From contig DASYNP010000184.1 in assembly GCA_036008465.1 (NCBI GenBank), positions 186,001 to 250,000 of the forward strand: DNA of 64,000 bases. The letters run 5' to 3'. A program made the translations under genes and the position numbers. Below are positions 8,509-16,257 of this stretch, piece by piece. The notes beneath the pieces are model-generated. The model had not been told where the DNA came from, searched no databases, and saw nothing but the letters and a program-made list of their open reading frames with translations. How positions within the stretch are numbered: the first letter of the stretch is position 1; every line of letters begins with the position of its first letter. This DNA comes from DASPSM01 sp036008465 (GTDB taxonomy: Bacteria; Planctomycetota; Planctomycetia; Planctomycetales; Planctomycetaceae).

Positions 8509-8576
8509 ACCACGAAGACACCAAGGGCACCAAGCTCGGGGCCGCATGTCCTTGGTGTCCTTGGTGCCTTGGTGGT
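8509..8576. repeat. Long imperfect palindrome of the ACCAAGG(G/A)CACCAAG type
   Basis: The arms 8509-8534 and 8551-8576 are inverted repeats of 26 bases with three mismatches around a 16-base loop; each arm contains tandem CACCAAG units. Similar AACCACGAAGACACCAAGG intergenic palindromes are, from general knowledge, common in planctomycete and other environmental genomes. It may act as a transcript-end hairpin or a non-autonomous repeat. Confidence 0.8.
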
Positions 8577-8641
8577 GAAGAACATCTTGCCGATTCGTGC
8601 AGGGATAAGTGAATCCCGTTTCGGTCGAAGTGTCCCGTCCC
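8558..8641. repeat. Dispersed intergenic repeat, copy 2
   Basis: The second copy of the element at 7682-7765. It starts within the right arm of the palindrome and continues through AACATCTTGCCGATTCGTGC to a GTGTCCCGTCCC end. Both copies are in the same orientation, about 0.88 kb apart. Confidence 0.8.
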
Positions 8642-8658
8642 AGCTGCGGAGGCGCGCC

Positions 8659-8730
8659 GGGGATCCTTCCCTTCTACAGAAAAAAGGATCCCCACCCCGC
8701 CGGGGACGGAATTTTTGTCCCCGCCGGGGA
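8659..8730. repeat. Cluster of short palindromes
   Basis: Inverted repeat GGGGATCCTT (8659-8668) / AAGGATCCCC (8684-8693) is followed by GGGGAC (8702-8707) / GTCCCC (8717-8722). A direct repeat CCGCCGGGGA occurs at 8697 and 8721. The dense symmetry suggests REP-like DNA, not coding sequence. Confidence 0.65.
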
Positions 8731-8963
8731 TCTTTTCCCCACCGGACAAACATTGACCGTCCCCGATTCCAGCTCGCGAGCACGAGCCCTATCTCCAGCC
8801 TACAGGCAAAACTCAAAGTCGAGAACCCCGAGTTTCCATGCGCGTGGAAACAACTTCCGAAGTTTTTGCCCTGCTCGTCGGCACCCCCAACCCCCCCGTC
8901 GCGGAGGATCGGGCCGAATGCCAGCGGCCAGGTCGGGGAATCGTCAGCGTGGGGAAGCTGGTT

Positions 8964-8992
8964 AATAAGGTGGCAGGAGTTGCCACCTTATT
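8964..8992. terminator. Perfect 12-bp-stem hairpin, possible terminator
   Basis: AATAAGGTGGCA (8964-8975) and TGCCACCTTATT (8981-8992) pair perfectly around a 5-base loop. It lies about 100 bases past the stop of the small minus-strand genes at 9090-9312. There is no T-run on either side, so intrinsic termination is not certain. Confidence 0.5.
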
Positions 8993-9089
8993 GGCTTGAT
9001 TGAGCAGCGTCTCGCCGCTTCGCAGCCAGGACAACAAGCAGTCCCGGCCACCCGGCGATGCAAAAAAGCTCAGCTTCTGCGATTCGCGG

Positions 9090-9188
9090 CTACGGAATCG
9101 CGCGAAGCGCGAGAGCCGCACACGCAATCGACGCAAACAGAACGGTCCAGGTGATCCATGCTCTCGACTTCTGCTCACTGTAAATCAT
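9090..9188 (-). CDS. Possible 32-residue membrane protein
   Basis: A short frame MIYSEQKSRAWITWT followed by VLFASIACAALALRAIP and TAG. It has a hydrophilic N-terminus and one hydrophobic helix of about 20 residues. AGGA is placed 8 bases before the ATG, and it begins 10 bases after the stop of another tiny membrane-like frame (9199-9312), as in an operon. No homologue is recognised. The evidence is composition plus spacing only. Confidence 0.42.
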   Translation of the reverse strand: MIYSEQKSRAWITWTVLFASIACAALALRAIP

Positions 9189-9198
9189 GCCCGGCATC

Positions 9199-9312
9199 CT
9201 AACTCGTTCGCGCCGCCTGGCACCATTGGTAGATCCACCACAAGCCCAGTAGAGTTAGCAGAGCGACCCGAGCGTTCCGCACCGGCTTGAAATGCCTGGT
9301 GCATCGTGCCAT
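9199..9312 (-). CDS. Possible 37-residue membrane protein
   Basis: A frame MARCTRHFKPVRNARVALLT then LLGLWWIYQWCQAARTS and TAG. A basic N-terminus precedes one Trp-rich hydrophobic helix, the usual topology of an N-in small membrane protein. The ribosome binding site is weak. The stop codon overlaps the AGGA that precedes the next small frame, suggesting coupled translation of the two. A plus-strand frame covers the same DNA but starts within noise. Confidence is low. Confidence 0.38.
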   Translation of the reverse strand: MARCTRHFKPVRNARVALLTLLGLWWIYQWCQAARTS

Positions 9313-9544
9313 GCTGCCGGCGCCACTCTCGAAGCCATCCCCGCAGGAAAGCCCCTGCGAGATCTAGATCAACTGCGAATGCCGTCGTCGATCAGGTGGG
9401 GGAGGACGCCTGAGCCAGCCGCACGAGGCGGCCGACGGCGAGAATCTCGTTCGCTGCTGGACCTCTTGCCGCGACGCAGCGAGACAGACCTGAAGATGGA
9501 CGCCGAAAGTGAGCAATGGCGTTGGGCGGCGGAGATTGTGATCG

Positions 9545-9964
9545 ATGGACGTTCCTGCCCGGCACCTGTTGCTGCATGCGGTGATCGTCTACCTCGTCGG
9601 TCTGCTCGCGGGGCTCCCGTACGGTGCCGCGATCAATCGCGGCGACTCTGAGGAGCGGATCCGGGCGTGGCGACTGGCGCATGGGAGCCTGGTCGTCGGG
9701 GCGACAATGATGGTCGCGATCGCTGCCGTTCTTTCGCAGCTCAGCGTCGGGTCTTTCGCCCGCTGGTTGATCGCCGGTTCCTCGATCGCATCAGGCTATG
9801 GATTTGCCGTCGCCCTGCCAGTCGGCGCCTGGGTAGGCCAGCGCGGTCTTACAGCCTCCGGACCCCTGTCGAACCGGTTCGTCTTCGCGGGCAACAGCGT
9901 CGGGGCGTTGGCGTCCTTGCTCAGCGCCGTCGTTTTGCTCTATGCGTGCTTGATGTCGCTCTGA
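9545..9964 (+). CDS. Four-helix membrane protein resembling styrene-oxide isomerase
   Basis: A 139-residue integral membrane protein with four hydrophobic segments at about residues 8-27, 48-68, 75-98 and 115-138. The stretch AWRLAHGSLVVGATMMVAIA matches by eye the conserved WARAHSG...NGMMVIAVA region of styrene-oxide isomerase, including its Arg and His, and length and topology are similar. That enzyme converts styrene oxide to phenylacetaldehyde within the membrane. No styrene mono-oxygenase or phenylacetaldehyde dehydrogenase is nearby, so the substrate here is unknown. The start follows GGCGGAG by about 10 bases. Family-level similarity is my judgement without a search. Confidence 0.6.
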   Translation: MDVPARHLLLHAVIVYLVGLLAGLPYGAAINRGDSEERIRAWRLAHGSLVVGATMMVAIAAVLSQLSVGSFARWLIAGSSIASGYGFAVALPVGAWVGQRGLTASGPLSNRFVFAGNSVGALASLLSAVVLLYACLMSL

Positions 9965-10167
9965 CATCGAGGACCCAGCGAGCCTGCGGAGATCCCGTCA
10001 ACGTGACCTGCGTCACATCTCAGCGATGACGGCCCGAGGCGGGCCTGGTCACACCTTACGGTTGCAAGAACCGTTTACGGCTTGCACGCGGCTCTTGCCG
10101 AGCGCGCGATCATGCCGTCCCGCGGCAATCGGCGTCCCAATCAGAACCAAGGCCGGCCGCACCAGGT

Positions 10168-10186
10168 GCAGGGGCCCTGCCCCTGC
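10168..10186 (-). terminator. Hairpin just past the OprB-type porin stop
   Basis: GCAGGGGC (10168-10175) and GCCCCTGC (10179-10186) form an 8-bp GC stem with a 3-base loop, 4 bases after the minus-strand stop at 10191. No T-run follows on the minus strand. Confidence 0.4.
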
Positions 10187-10190
10187 CCTG

Positions 10191-11624
10191 CTAGAACTCG
10201 ATCTTGGCGCGGAGGCCTAGGACGAGGGACGTGTCGATCGATTGGCGATTGGGCGGCAGCGTCTCGTCGCGTGCGGGGAAGACGACTTGCAGGTCGGGGG
10301 CCACGTTGAACCAGGGGGTCACGGCGATGTTATAGAACAATTCGACGGCCTGATCGTTGCCGATCGGCAAGAGGACCGGAGCGAAGTCCCGGATTGGAGA
10401 GGAGTAGCGGGTGAATGCGTAACCCACGCCGAACGTGTCGAGCGGCCGAGTGGTAATCGGGCTGCTGCCGTAAAGCGCGACGTTGGCGGTGAAGCGGATG
10501 GGGCTGGGACCGTCGTCGGCCACGCCGATGTTCGTGTAGACGCCGTAAGCATGCTTCGGATTCGTCGGGTCGGCCCACAGCTCCTGGGTCCCGGTGTAGA
10601 AGACGGACCACGAGTCACGCACGAATTCCGGAACGATCACCAGTCCTTGCTCCGGGTCGAAGTAAGCGGTTGGCGACAAACTATTGTAGTTGCCCGTACT
10701 GAACGTGCCTGAGACGCCCTGGCTTCCCCCGAGGCCAAAGAATTTGGTCGGCAAATTCAGGCTCGCGAAGATCGTTGCCCCGTTGCTGAAAAACGTGTTG
10801 AAGCCGCTGGTCGTTGGCGTGTTGTTGGTGTCGAGCACCATCACGGTAAAGACCGGCAAGCCATCTTGAAGGACCGCGGCACCGGCCCCGAGTGTCGAGT
10901 AGGGGACCGTGCGGGCGACAACCAGGGGAAACGACATGCCAAGGTTCCAGAAACCGTCGAACAGGCGGGCTCCGGTAAAGGGCATCTTGAATTCGTCGAA
11001 CATGTTGATCTTGCCGGCAAACGTGACGAAGTTCTCCGACAGGGCCTGCGTGAATTTCACCGCGGTGAGCGCAGTCTCCGACCCTTTTGCTTTGGGAAAC
11101 AGCTCGGGCGTGTTGACGGGGATGATCGCTCCCGTGTCACCGTTGACCGTGTCGCCGTAACGCGTTTCGCCGTGCAGCGTGATGAAGAAGCCCTTCCAAA
11201 GGCCGGCTTTTTCGCCGTCGATATTGATGAAATAGTCGTTGCGGCCGGAATACTCGCCGACGTCGTGAATCCCGCCGGTCGCGACTCCCTGATAAAACTG
11301 GTACGTGTCGGCGTTGAAGGTGATGCCATGGGCGGCGAGCTGATCGCGGACGCCGCACAGATTGCCTAACAAGAGCGGTCGCGTGCAGAGGTCTCCGTCA
11401 AAGGGCGAAGGAGTGCACGCCGGCGTTTGCGCGAGCCCGTCGCACGGCTGGGCGGCCAGAGCAGCCGGCGCTGCGGGCTGAGTGCCGGCCGGTGGCGGGG
11501 GGGCGTCTTGTACGGCGGGGATCAGCGGCTCGAGGATCTCGAGCTTGAGATCGTCGCACCGTCCGGAGACGGCCATGGCGGAGACAAAAAGAACGATCCC
11601 CGAAACGCAGACTAAGGATCGCAT
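10191..11624 (-). CDS. OprB-type carbohydrate-selective porin
   Basis: A 477-residue outer-membrane protein. The signal peptide (RSLVCVSGIVLFVSAMAVSG) is followed by a Pro/Ala-rich linker to about residue 75, then an OprB barrel: GVRDQLAAHGITFNADTYQF, NDYFINIDGEKAGLWKGFF, HGETRYGD, a strand-rich middle and a C-terminus ending in Phe (LGLRAKIEF). OprB porins pass sugars across the outer membrane; the substrate here is not known. AGGAGG lies 8 bases before the ATG at 11624. Three cysteines in the linker (QPCDGLAQTPACTPSPFDGD and DLC) are unusual for a porin. It stands alone, divergent from polX. Confidence 0.9.
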   Translation of the reverse strand: MRSLVCVSGIVLFVSAMAVSGRCDDLKLEILEPLIPAVQDAPPPPAGTQPAAPAALAAQPCDGLAQTPACTPSPFDGDLCTRPLLLGNLCGVRDQLAAHGITFNADTYQFYQGVATGGIHDVGEYSGRNDYFINIDGEKAGLWKGFFITLHGETRYGDTVNGDTGAIIPVNTPELFPKAKGSETALTAVKFTQALSENFVTFAGKINMFDEFKMPFTGARLFDGFWNLGMSFPLVVARTVPYSTLGAGAAVLQDGLPVFTVMVLDTNNTPTTSGFNTFFSNGATIFASLNLPTKFFGLGGSQGVSGTFSTGNYNSLSPTAYFDPEQGLVIVPEFVRDSWSVFYTGTQELWADPTNPKHAYGVYTNIGVADDGPSPIRFTANVALYGSSPITTRPLDTFGVGYAFTRYSSPIRDFAPVLLPIGNDQAVELFYNIAVTPWFNVAPDLQVVFPARDETLPPNRQSIDTSLVLGLRAKIEF

Positions 11625-11875
11625 CGACGCGCCCTCCTAGCACGATTGAGCACGGCCCGCCGGAACGCACGAGAATTTCCGACGCGCTCAATTCATCGGC
11701 TGGCGCGTTCGTGCGGCATCCGCGTGACGGGCCGAGCCTGCAAAACCGGTTTACCACGAGCAACTCCACCACCGAGCAGGCACCTGTTGTGCGGGTTTTT
11801 CCGGATTTTCTAGACGAGGACTGCGGTCGGCGAATGCCGAGCCCGCATACGGGATCTCGAGACAGGGCGTGATCG

Positions 11876-13603
11876 ATGGCCGCTAAACCGACCAAGCCAA
11901 ACTCGGAAACGAAAGCGATCACGAATGCGGGAGTCGCCGCGATCCTGCACCGCTATGCGGCCGTGCTCAATGCGGGGGGAGAGGACCGATTCAAAATCAA
12001 AGCCTATCGCCGCGCGGCCGAAACGATCGAGCGAATGCCCGGCGACGTCGCCGAGCTTGTCTCCCAGGGAAACGACCTGCAGAACCTGCCCGGCATCGGC
12101 AAAGCCATCAGCTCTGTGATTGACGAGATTGTTCGCACCGGAAAATTCGGGCGGCTGGATGAAACGTTGGCGCCGATGCCAGCCGAGACGGTGGAACTCA
12201 TTTCGCGGCCGCTCCTCGATCCGAAGCGCGTCCAGAGAATCTATAAGAAGCTCGGCCTCCACACGTTGCAGGAATTGGCCGAGCGGCTGGAGTCCGGCGC
12301 GATTCGCGAGTCGTTTGGCGATCGAATGGAGCTTCATGTTCGCCAGGGCCTCGATTCGCGGCCCCGAATGCTGTTGCGAAAGGCCGATCAACTGGCGGGG
12401 CCGATCGAGGCTTTTTTGAAGTCGATTCCGGGCGTCACCACGGTCGAACGAACGGGCAGCCTGCGGCGACGCCAAGAGACCGTCGGCGACTTGAGCTTTT
12501 TGGTCTCGGGCAGCCGGCCGGGTGATGTGTTTGAACGGTTCGGCCAATTTGCGAAACCGGAACCCGCAACCGGGGAACGGAATCGCCGCTCCTTCCGAAC
12601 GGCCACCGGGCAGGTCGTCACGCTCAAGTGGACGGCGAAAAAGAGCTGGGGCCTCGAATTGCTGACAGCCACGGGGGCCGCGACGCACCTGCACGAGCTC
12701 GAAGCCCGCGCCCGCCAGAAGCGGATTAGTTTGTCTGTTAAGGGGCTCGCCTCAAAGCAGGTCGACGCGTCGAGCGAATCGAGCGTCTATCAGGCTCTCG
12801 GACTTCCACTCATCGAGCCGGAGCTCCGAGAAGGTCGCGGGGAGGTTCGCGCGGCGGCGCAAGGCCGTCTTCCCCATCTCGTCCGCCTGGCCGATCTCAA
12901 GGGCGATCTGCATATGCACACCACGGCGAGCGACGGCGGAAACAGCCTTCTCGAAATGGCGGAAGCCGCGCGCGGGCTCGGCTATCAATACATGGCCATC
13001 ACCGATCACTCCCAATCGCTCAAACTCACGAACGGTTTAAACGAGAAGCGGCTGCTCGAGCAGATTCGAGAGATCGACAAGCTGAACGCACGGCTCGACG
13101 GAATCGTGATTCTCAAAGCCTCCGAAGTCGACATCCTTGAAAACGGCTCGCTCGATTATCCGGCCAGCGTGCTCAAAGAGCTCGACCTCACCGTCTGTTC
13201 CATTCACTCACGCTTTGCCCTCGATCGTCGGCGGCAGACCGAGCGAATCCGGCGAGCGATGGACAGTCGCCATTTCAACATTCTGGGGCATGCCACCGGG
13301 CGGCTGTTGCTCAAGCGGCCGGGTTACGATCTCGACATCGAGCGGCTGGTGGATCATGCGAAACAAGTGGGCTGTTTCTTCGAGATCAATTCCAATCCCA
13401 ATCGGCTCGATCTGTCCGACGCTCACGCGAGGCTGGCGAAGGACAAGGGCGTCAAGATCGCGATCAATACCGATGCTCACAGCATCGCCGAGCTGGACTT
13501 TATGGCCGGCGGCGTCGATCAAGCCCGGCGTGCGTGGCTCGAGCCGGGAGACGTCTTGAATGCGGCTCCGCTAGCACGACTGCGAGAACTGCTCAAACGC
13601 TGA
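11876..13603 (+). CDS. polX: DNA polymerase X family protein with PHP domain; polymerase site altered
   Basis: A 575-residue bacterial PolX. The N-terminal 8-kDa-like and helix-hairpin-helix regions include NLPGIGKAISSVIDEI near 70-85. The palm has TGSLRRRQETVGDLSFLV at 193-210. Canonical enzymes have D-x-D here; this one has Asp205 but Ser207, and the third catalytic Asp, normally in a V-D-L-R strand, is replaced by Thr249 (QVVTLKW). The C-terminal PHP domain is intact: GDLHMHTTASDG (His346, His348), ITDHS, SEVDI, SIHS, GHATG and NTDAH. It should therefore be a PHP-type 3'-5' exonuclease/phosphoesterase with little or no polymerase activity. Related inactive PolX variants are known. A role in DNA repair is inferred. 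Confidence 0.92.
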   Translation: MAAKPTKPNSETKAITNAGVAAILHRYAAVLNAGGEDRFKIKAYRRAAETIERMPGDVAELVSQGNDLQNLPGIGKAISSVIDEIVRTGKFGRLDETLAPMPAETVELISRPLLDPKRVQRIYKKLGLHTLQELAERLESGAIRESFGDRMELHVRQGLDSRPRMLLRKADQLAGPIEAFLKSIPGVTTVERTGSLRRRQETVGDLSFLVSGSRPGDVFERFGQFAKPEPATGERNRRSFRTATGQVVTLKWTAKKSWGLELLTATGAATHLHELEARARQKRISLSVKGLASKQVDASSESSVYQALGLPLIEPELREGRGEVRAAAQGRLPHLVRLADLKGDLHMHTTASDGGNSLLEMAEAARGLGYQYMAITDHSQSLKLTNGLNEKRLLEQIREIDKLNARLDGIVILKASEVDILENGSLDYPASVLKELDLTVCSIHSRFALDRRRQTERIRRAMDSRHFNILGHATGRLLLKRPGYDLDIERLVDHAKQVGCFFEINSNPNRLDLSDAHARLAKDKGVKIAINTDAHSIAELDFMAGGVDQARRAWLEPGDVLNAAPLARLRELLKR

Positions 13604-13875
13604 GGCGAGGTCAACCGAGCCGCGTCTCGCCCCCCCCGATCCGCACGCGCCTCCTCTTTAGGCGCGAAAGCCGCCGTCAACTGGTCGACCTGCGGAACTC
13701 CGTATGTTGGGTGTACTGGATTTTGGTCGACAACTGACCCCATATCGTCGACGCAATGCGTGCTGTGACGAAGACATCTGCACAGTCTGTGTCCAGAAGT
13801 GCGTGTCCAGAAACTTGACTGCATTCACGTCAAAAGGTCCCTGCCGATAACCGGCCCAACCGGAAAAGACCGAAC

Positions 13876-16224
13876 ATGCTTTCATTCTCTGGTGGCCGCT
13901 TCCGCTCCCGGAAGTCGCTCTCAAGACGCGACACGCCGGCAGCGGGCATCGAGTCGCTTGAAGAGCGGACGCTGCTGAGCGCGTTCACCGTCTTGAACTT
14001 GAACGATCATGGCGCCGGCTCGCTGCGCCAGGCGATCCTGAACGCAAACAGCAACCCCGGTGCTGACGTCATCAACTTCAACATGGCCGGCACGATCACG
14101 CTGGCGAGCGCCCTGCCCACCGTCGCCGGCCAGGTCAACATCGATGGCACCTCCGCCCCAGGCTTCGCGGGAACGCCCCTGGTCGAAGTCAACTTCAATA
14201 ACTTCGGCGGCCTGCAGTTCAATTCGTGCGCGGATGGCTCTGCCCTGCGCTCGCTGTCACTGGTCGGCGCCTCGGGCAACGGCGTCACGCTCACCCACGT
14301 TGACAACATGCAAATCGTCGGCGACTACATCGGCCTCGACACCGACGGCGCGACAGCTGCCGGCAATCACGGCGATGGAATCGAGTTGCTCGCTTCGTCC
14401 AACAACACAATCGGCGGCGAGGCGGCGGGCGACGGCAACGTTATCTCGGCCAACGGCCAGCAGGGCATTCTCGTCAGCCTTTCTTCGAACAACGTCATCA
14501 CGAACAACGAAATCGGCACCGACGCCGCAGGCACCGCGGCTCTCGGCAATGCGTTCAATGGCATCCTGGTGACAGATTTGTCGGCGAGAAACCTGATTGG
14601 CGGGGAGGCGACCGGTGGCAACGATCCGACCCAGGGTGTCTTCGTCCGGCCGCCCGAGGGGAATCTGATCTCCGGAAATGGCGCCAACGGCGTGCTGATC
14701 AACGACAAGGCCACAGCGAACCAGTTAAGCGGCAACTTCATCGGCACAGATGCCTCGCGCAATTCGGCACTTGGCAACGGGCAAAACGGCGTGGCGATCG
14801 TCCAGGCCAACAATAACTCGCTGCTGGGCTGCACGATCCAGACCAATCCATTCGTGTTCTATAACGTCATCGATGGCAACGGGGCCAACGGCCTGCTCGT
14901 CGACAATTCCAATGGCACCACGATTCAGGCCAACTTCTTCGGGATGGGGGCCAACAACAATACGGCCGTCGGCAACGCGCTCAACGGCGTGGTTGTCGAA
15001 GGAACGTCGGCCCACACGACGATGGGCGGGCCCATTCCGCTGGGGAATGTCGATGCGGCCAATGCGCAGAACGGCATTGTCGTCAGCAACACGGCCAGTT
15101 TCTTCACGTCGTACAACACATTCTGCGGCCTGGCGGCCTTTAGCACCGATCCGAACTTCGGCAACGGCGCCGATGGAATGCTGATCACCTCGACCGGAGG
15201 CAACATTCTCATCCGCACGAACGTGATCACCGAAAATGGACACGACGGCGTTGAACTTTCTGGCGCGGCCCAGGGTGTCCGCGTGACGGGTAACATCATC
15301 GGGCTCAACACCTCAGGCTTTTCGGCGATGGGCAACGTCGACAACGGAGTTGAAGTCGACGGCACGGCCCATGGCGACGTCATCGGCGGTCCGCAGCCCA
15401 CCTTTAACGTCGTCCCGCAAAATACGATTTCGTTCAACGGGGGCAACGGCGTCGCCATTGACGGCCACGCACACGGTATCACGGTGAACAACAGCTTTAT
15501 CGGCACCGACGTCACCGGTGGCCAACTCCGCGGCAACGGCGGCGCGGGCGTCTATGTCGGTCCCGGCACGAGCGGAAACGTGATTGGTTCACCCCTGGCC
15601 AGCTTGCTGACAGTCATCAGCGCCAACCAGGGCGACGGCGTCGACTTGCAAGGCACAACGGGCAATGCGGTGGTCGGCAGCCTGATCGGCACCAATGCCG
15701 ATGGCACTCTCCCCTTGGGCAATCTGGGTAACGGCATCCTCGTCAACAACAGCTCCCGCAACCTCATGGGCGGCATCGCCGCCCCAAATGGCCGCGGACT
15801 GGCGAACGTGATCGCGTTTAACGATCTCGACGGAGTGTTCGTCCAATCGGGAATCAGTGACGGCATCCACGAGAACTCGATCTATGGCAACGGCGGCCTG
15901 GGCATCGACCTGGCGGCGGGGGCCAATCTGAATCAGGCGGCGCCGGTGTTGAGTTCCGTCACGACGGGCGCTCTTACCATCCAGGTCTCGGGCACACTCA
16001 CGAGCAGGCCGAAAGCCACGTTTGTGACCGAGTTCTTCGCCAATGACACAAGCGGACCTTCGGGCCGCATTTTCCTCGGTCTACTAAAAGTGAAGACCAA
16101 CGCCGCGGGCGTGGCCGCCTTCACCTTCACCCATGCGCGCCCGCCGGCGGGTGACACCTTTATCACGGCGACGGCGACCGACCTGGGCAACAATACCTCG
16201 GAGTTCTCGGCTCCCGTATCGTAG
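13876..16224 (+). CDS. Large exported right-handed beta-helix protein
   Basis: A 782-residue surface or secreted protein. The N-terminus lacks a normal hydrophobic signal and instead carries the planctomycete-type motif SLEERTLLSA at about 29-38, followed by a polymorphic-outer-membrane-like motif GSLRQAILNANSNPGADVI. Residues 60-700 are repeated beta-helix coils with NxxxGN patterns (GNLISGNGANGVLINDKAT, NNVITNNEIGTD, GNVISANGQQGILV). The last 90 residues form a separate beta domain. Such folds usually bind or cleave polysaccharides or act as adhesins; no catalytic motif is evident. The repeats are Gly/Asn-rich. The start ATG has no strong ribosome binding site. Confidence 0.85.
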   Translation: MLSFSGGRFRSRKSLSRRDTPAAGIESLEERTLLSAFTVLNLNDHGAGSLRQAILNANSNPGADVINFNMAGTITLASALPTVAGQVNIDGTSAPGFAGTPLVEVNFNNFGGLQFNSCADGSALRSLSLVGASGNGVTLTHVDNMQIVGDYIGLDTDGATAAGNHGDGIELLASSNNTIGGEAAGDGNVISANGQQGILVSLSSNNVITNNEIGTDAAGTAALGNAFNGILVTDLSARNLIGGEATGGNDPTQGVFVRPPEGNLISGNGANGVLINDKATANQLSGNFIGTDASRNSALGNGQNGVAIVQANNNSLLGCTIQTNPFVFYNVIDGNGANGLLVDNSNGTTIQANFFGMGANNNTAVGNALNGVVVEGTSAHTTMGGPIPLGNVDAANAQNGIVVSNTASFFTSYNTFCGLAAFSTDPNFGNGADGMLITSTGGNILIRTNVITENGHDGVELSGAAQGVRVTGNIIGLNTSGFSAMGNVDNGVEVDGTAHGDVIGGPQPTFNVVPQNTISFNGGNGVAIDGHAHGITVNNSFIGTDVTGGQLRGNGGAGVYVGPGTSGNVIGSPLASLLTVISANQGDGVDLQGTTGNAVVGSLIGTNADGTLPLGNLGNGILVNNSSRNLMGGIAAPNGRGLANVIAFNDLDGVFVQSGISDGIHENSIYGNGGLGIDLAAGANLNQAAPVLSSVTTGALTIQVSGTLTSRPKATFVTEFFANDTSGPSGRIFLGLLKVKTNAAGVAAFTFTHARPPAGDTFITATATDLGNNTSEFSAPVS

Positions 16225-16257
16225 GGATTTTCGGCCTGTCTGATTCGCGGCCGATTG

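Larger units (their letters stand above)
8355..9089. other. Repeat-rich intergenic region
   Basis: About 735 bases without a supported gene. Several arginine- and proline-rich frames cross it on both strands, but they run through inverted repeats and have no ribosome binding sites. It holds a long hairpin at 8509-8576, the second copy of an 84-base repeat at 8558-8641, a cluster of GGGGATCC/GGGGAC palindromes at 8659-8730 and a perfect 12-bp-stem hairpin at 8964-8992. Confidence 0.7.

Noticed and set aside
8609..9003. Overlapping plus-strand frames of about 120-140 codons in the repeat region
   Set aside because: They read through palindromes and direct repeats, with no binding site and high Pro/Arg/Ser content.
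11701..11716. TGGCGCGTTCGTGCGG before polX, resembling a sigma-54 site
   Set aside because: GG and GC are separated by 9 bases instead of 10, and the -24 element has a mismatch.
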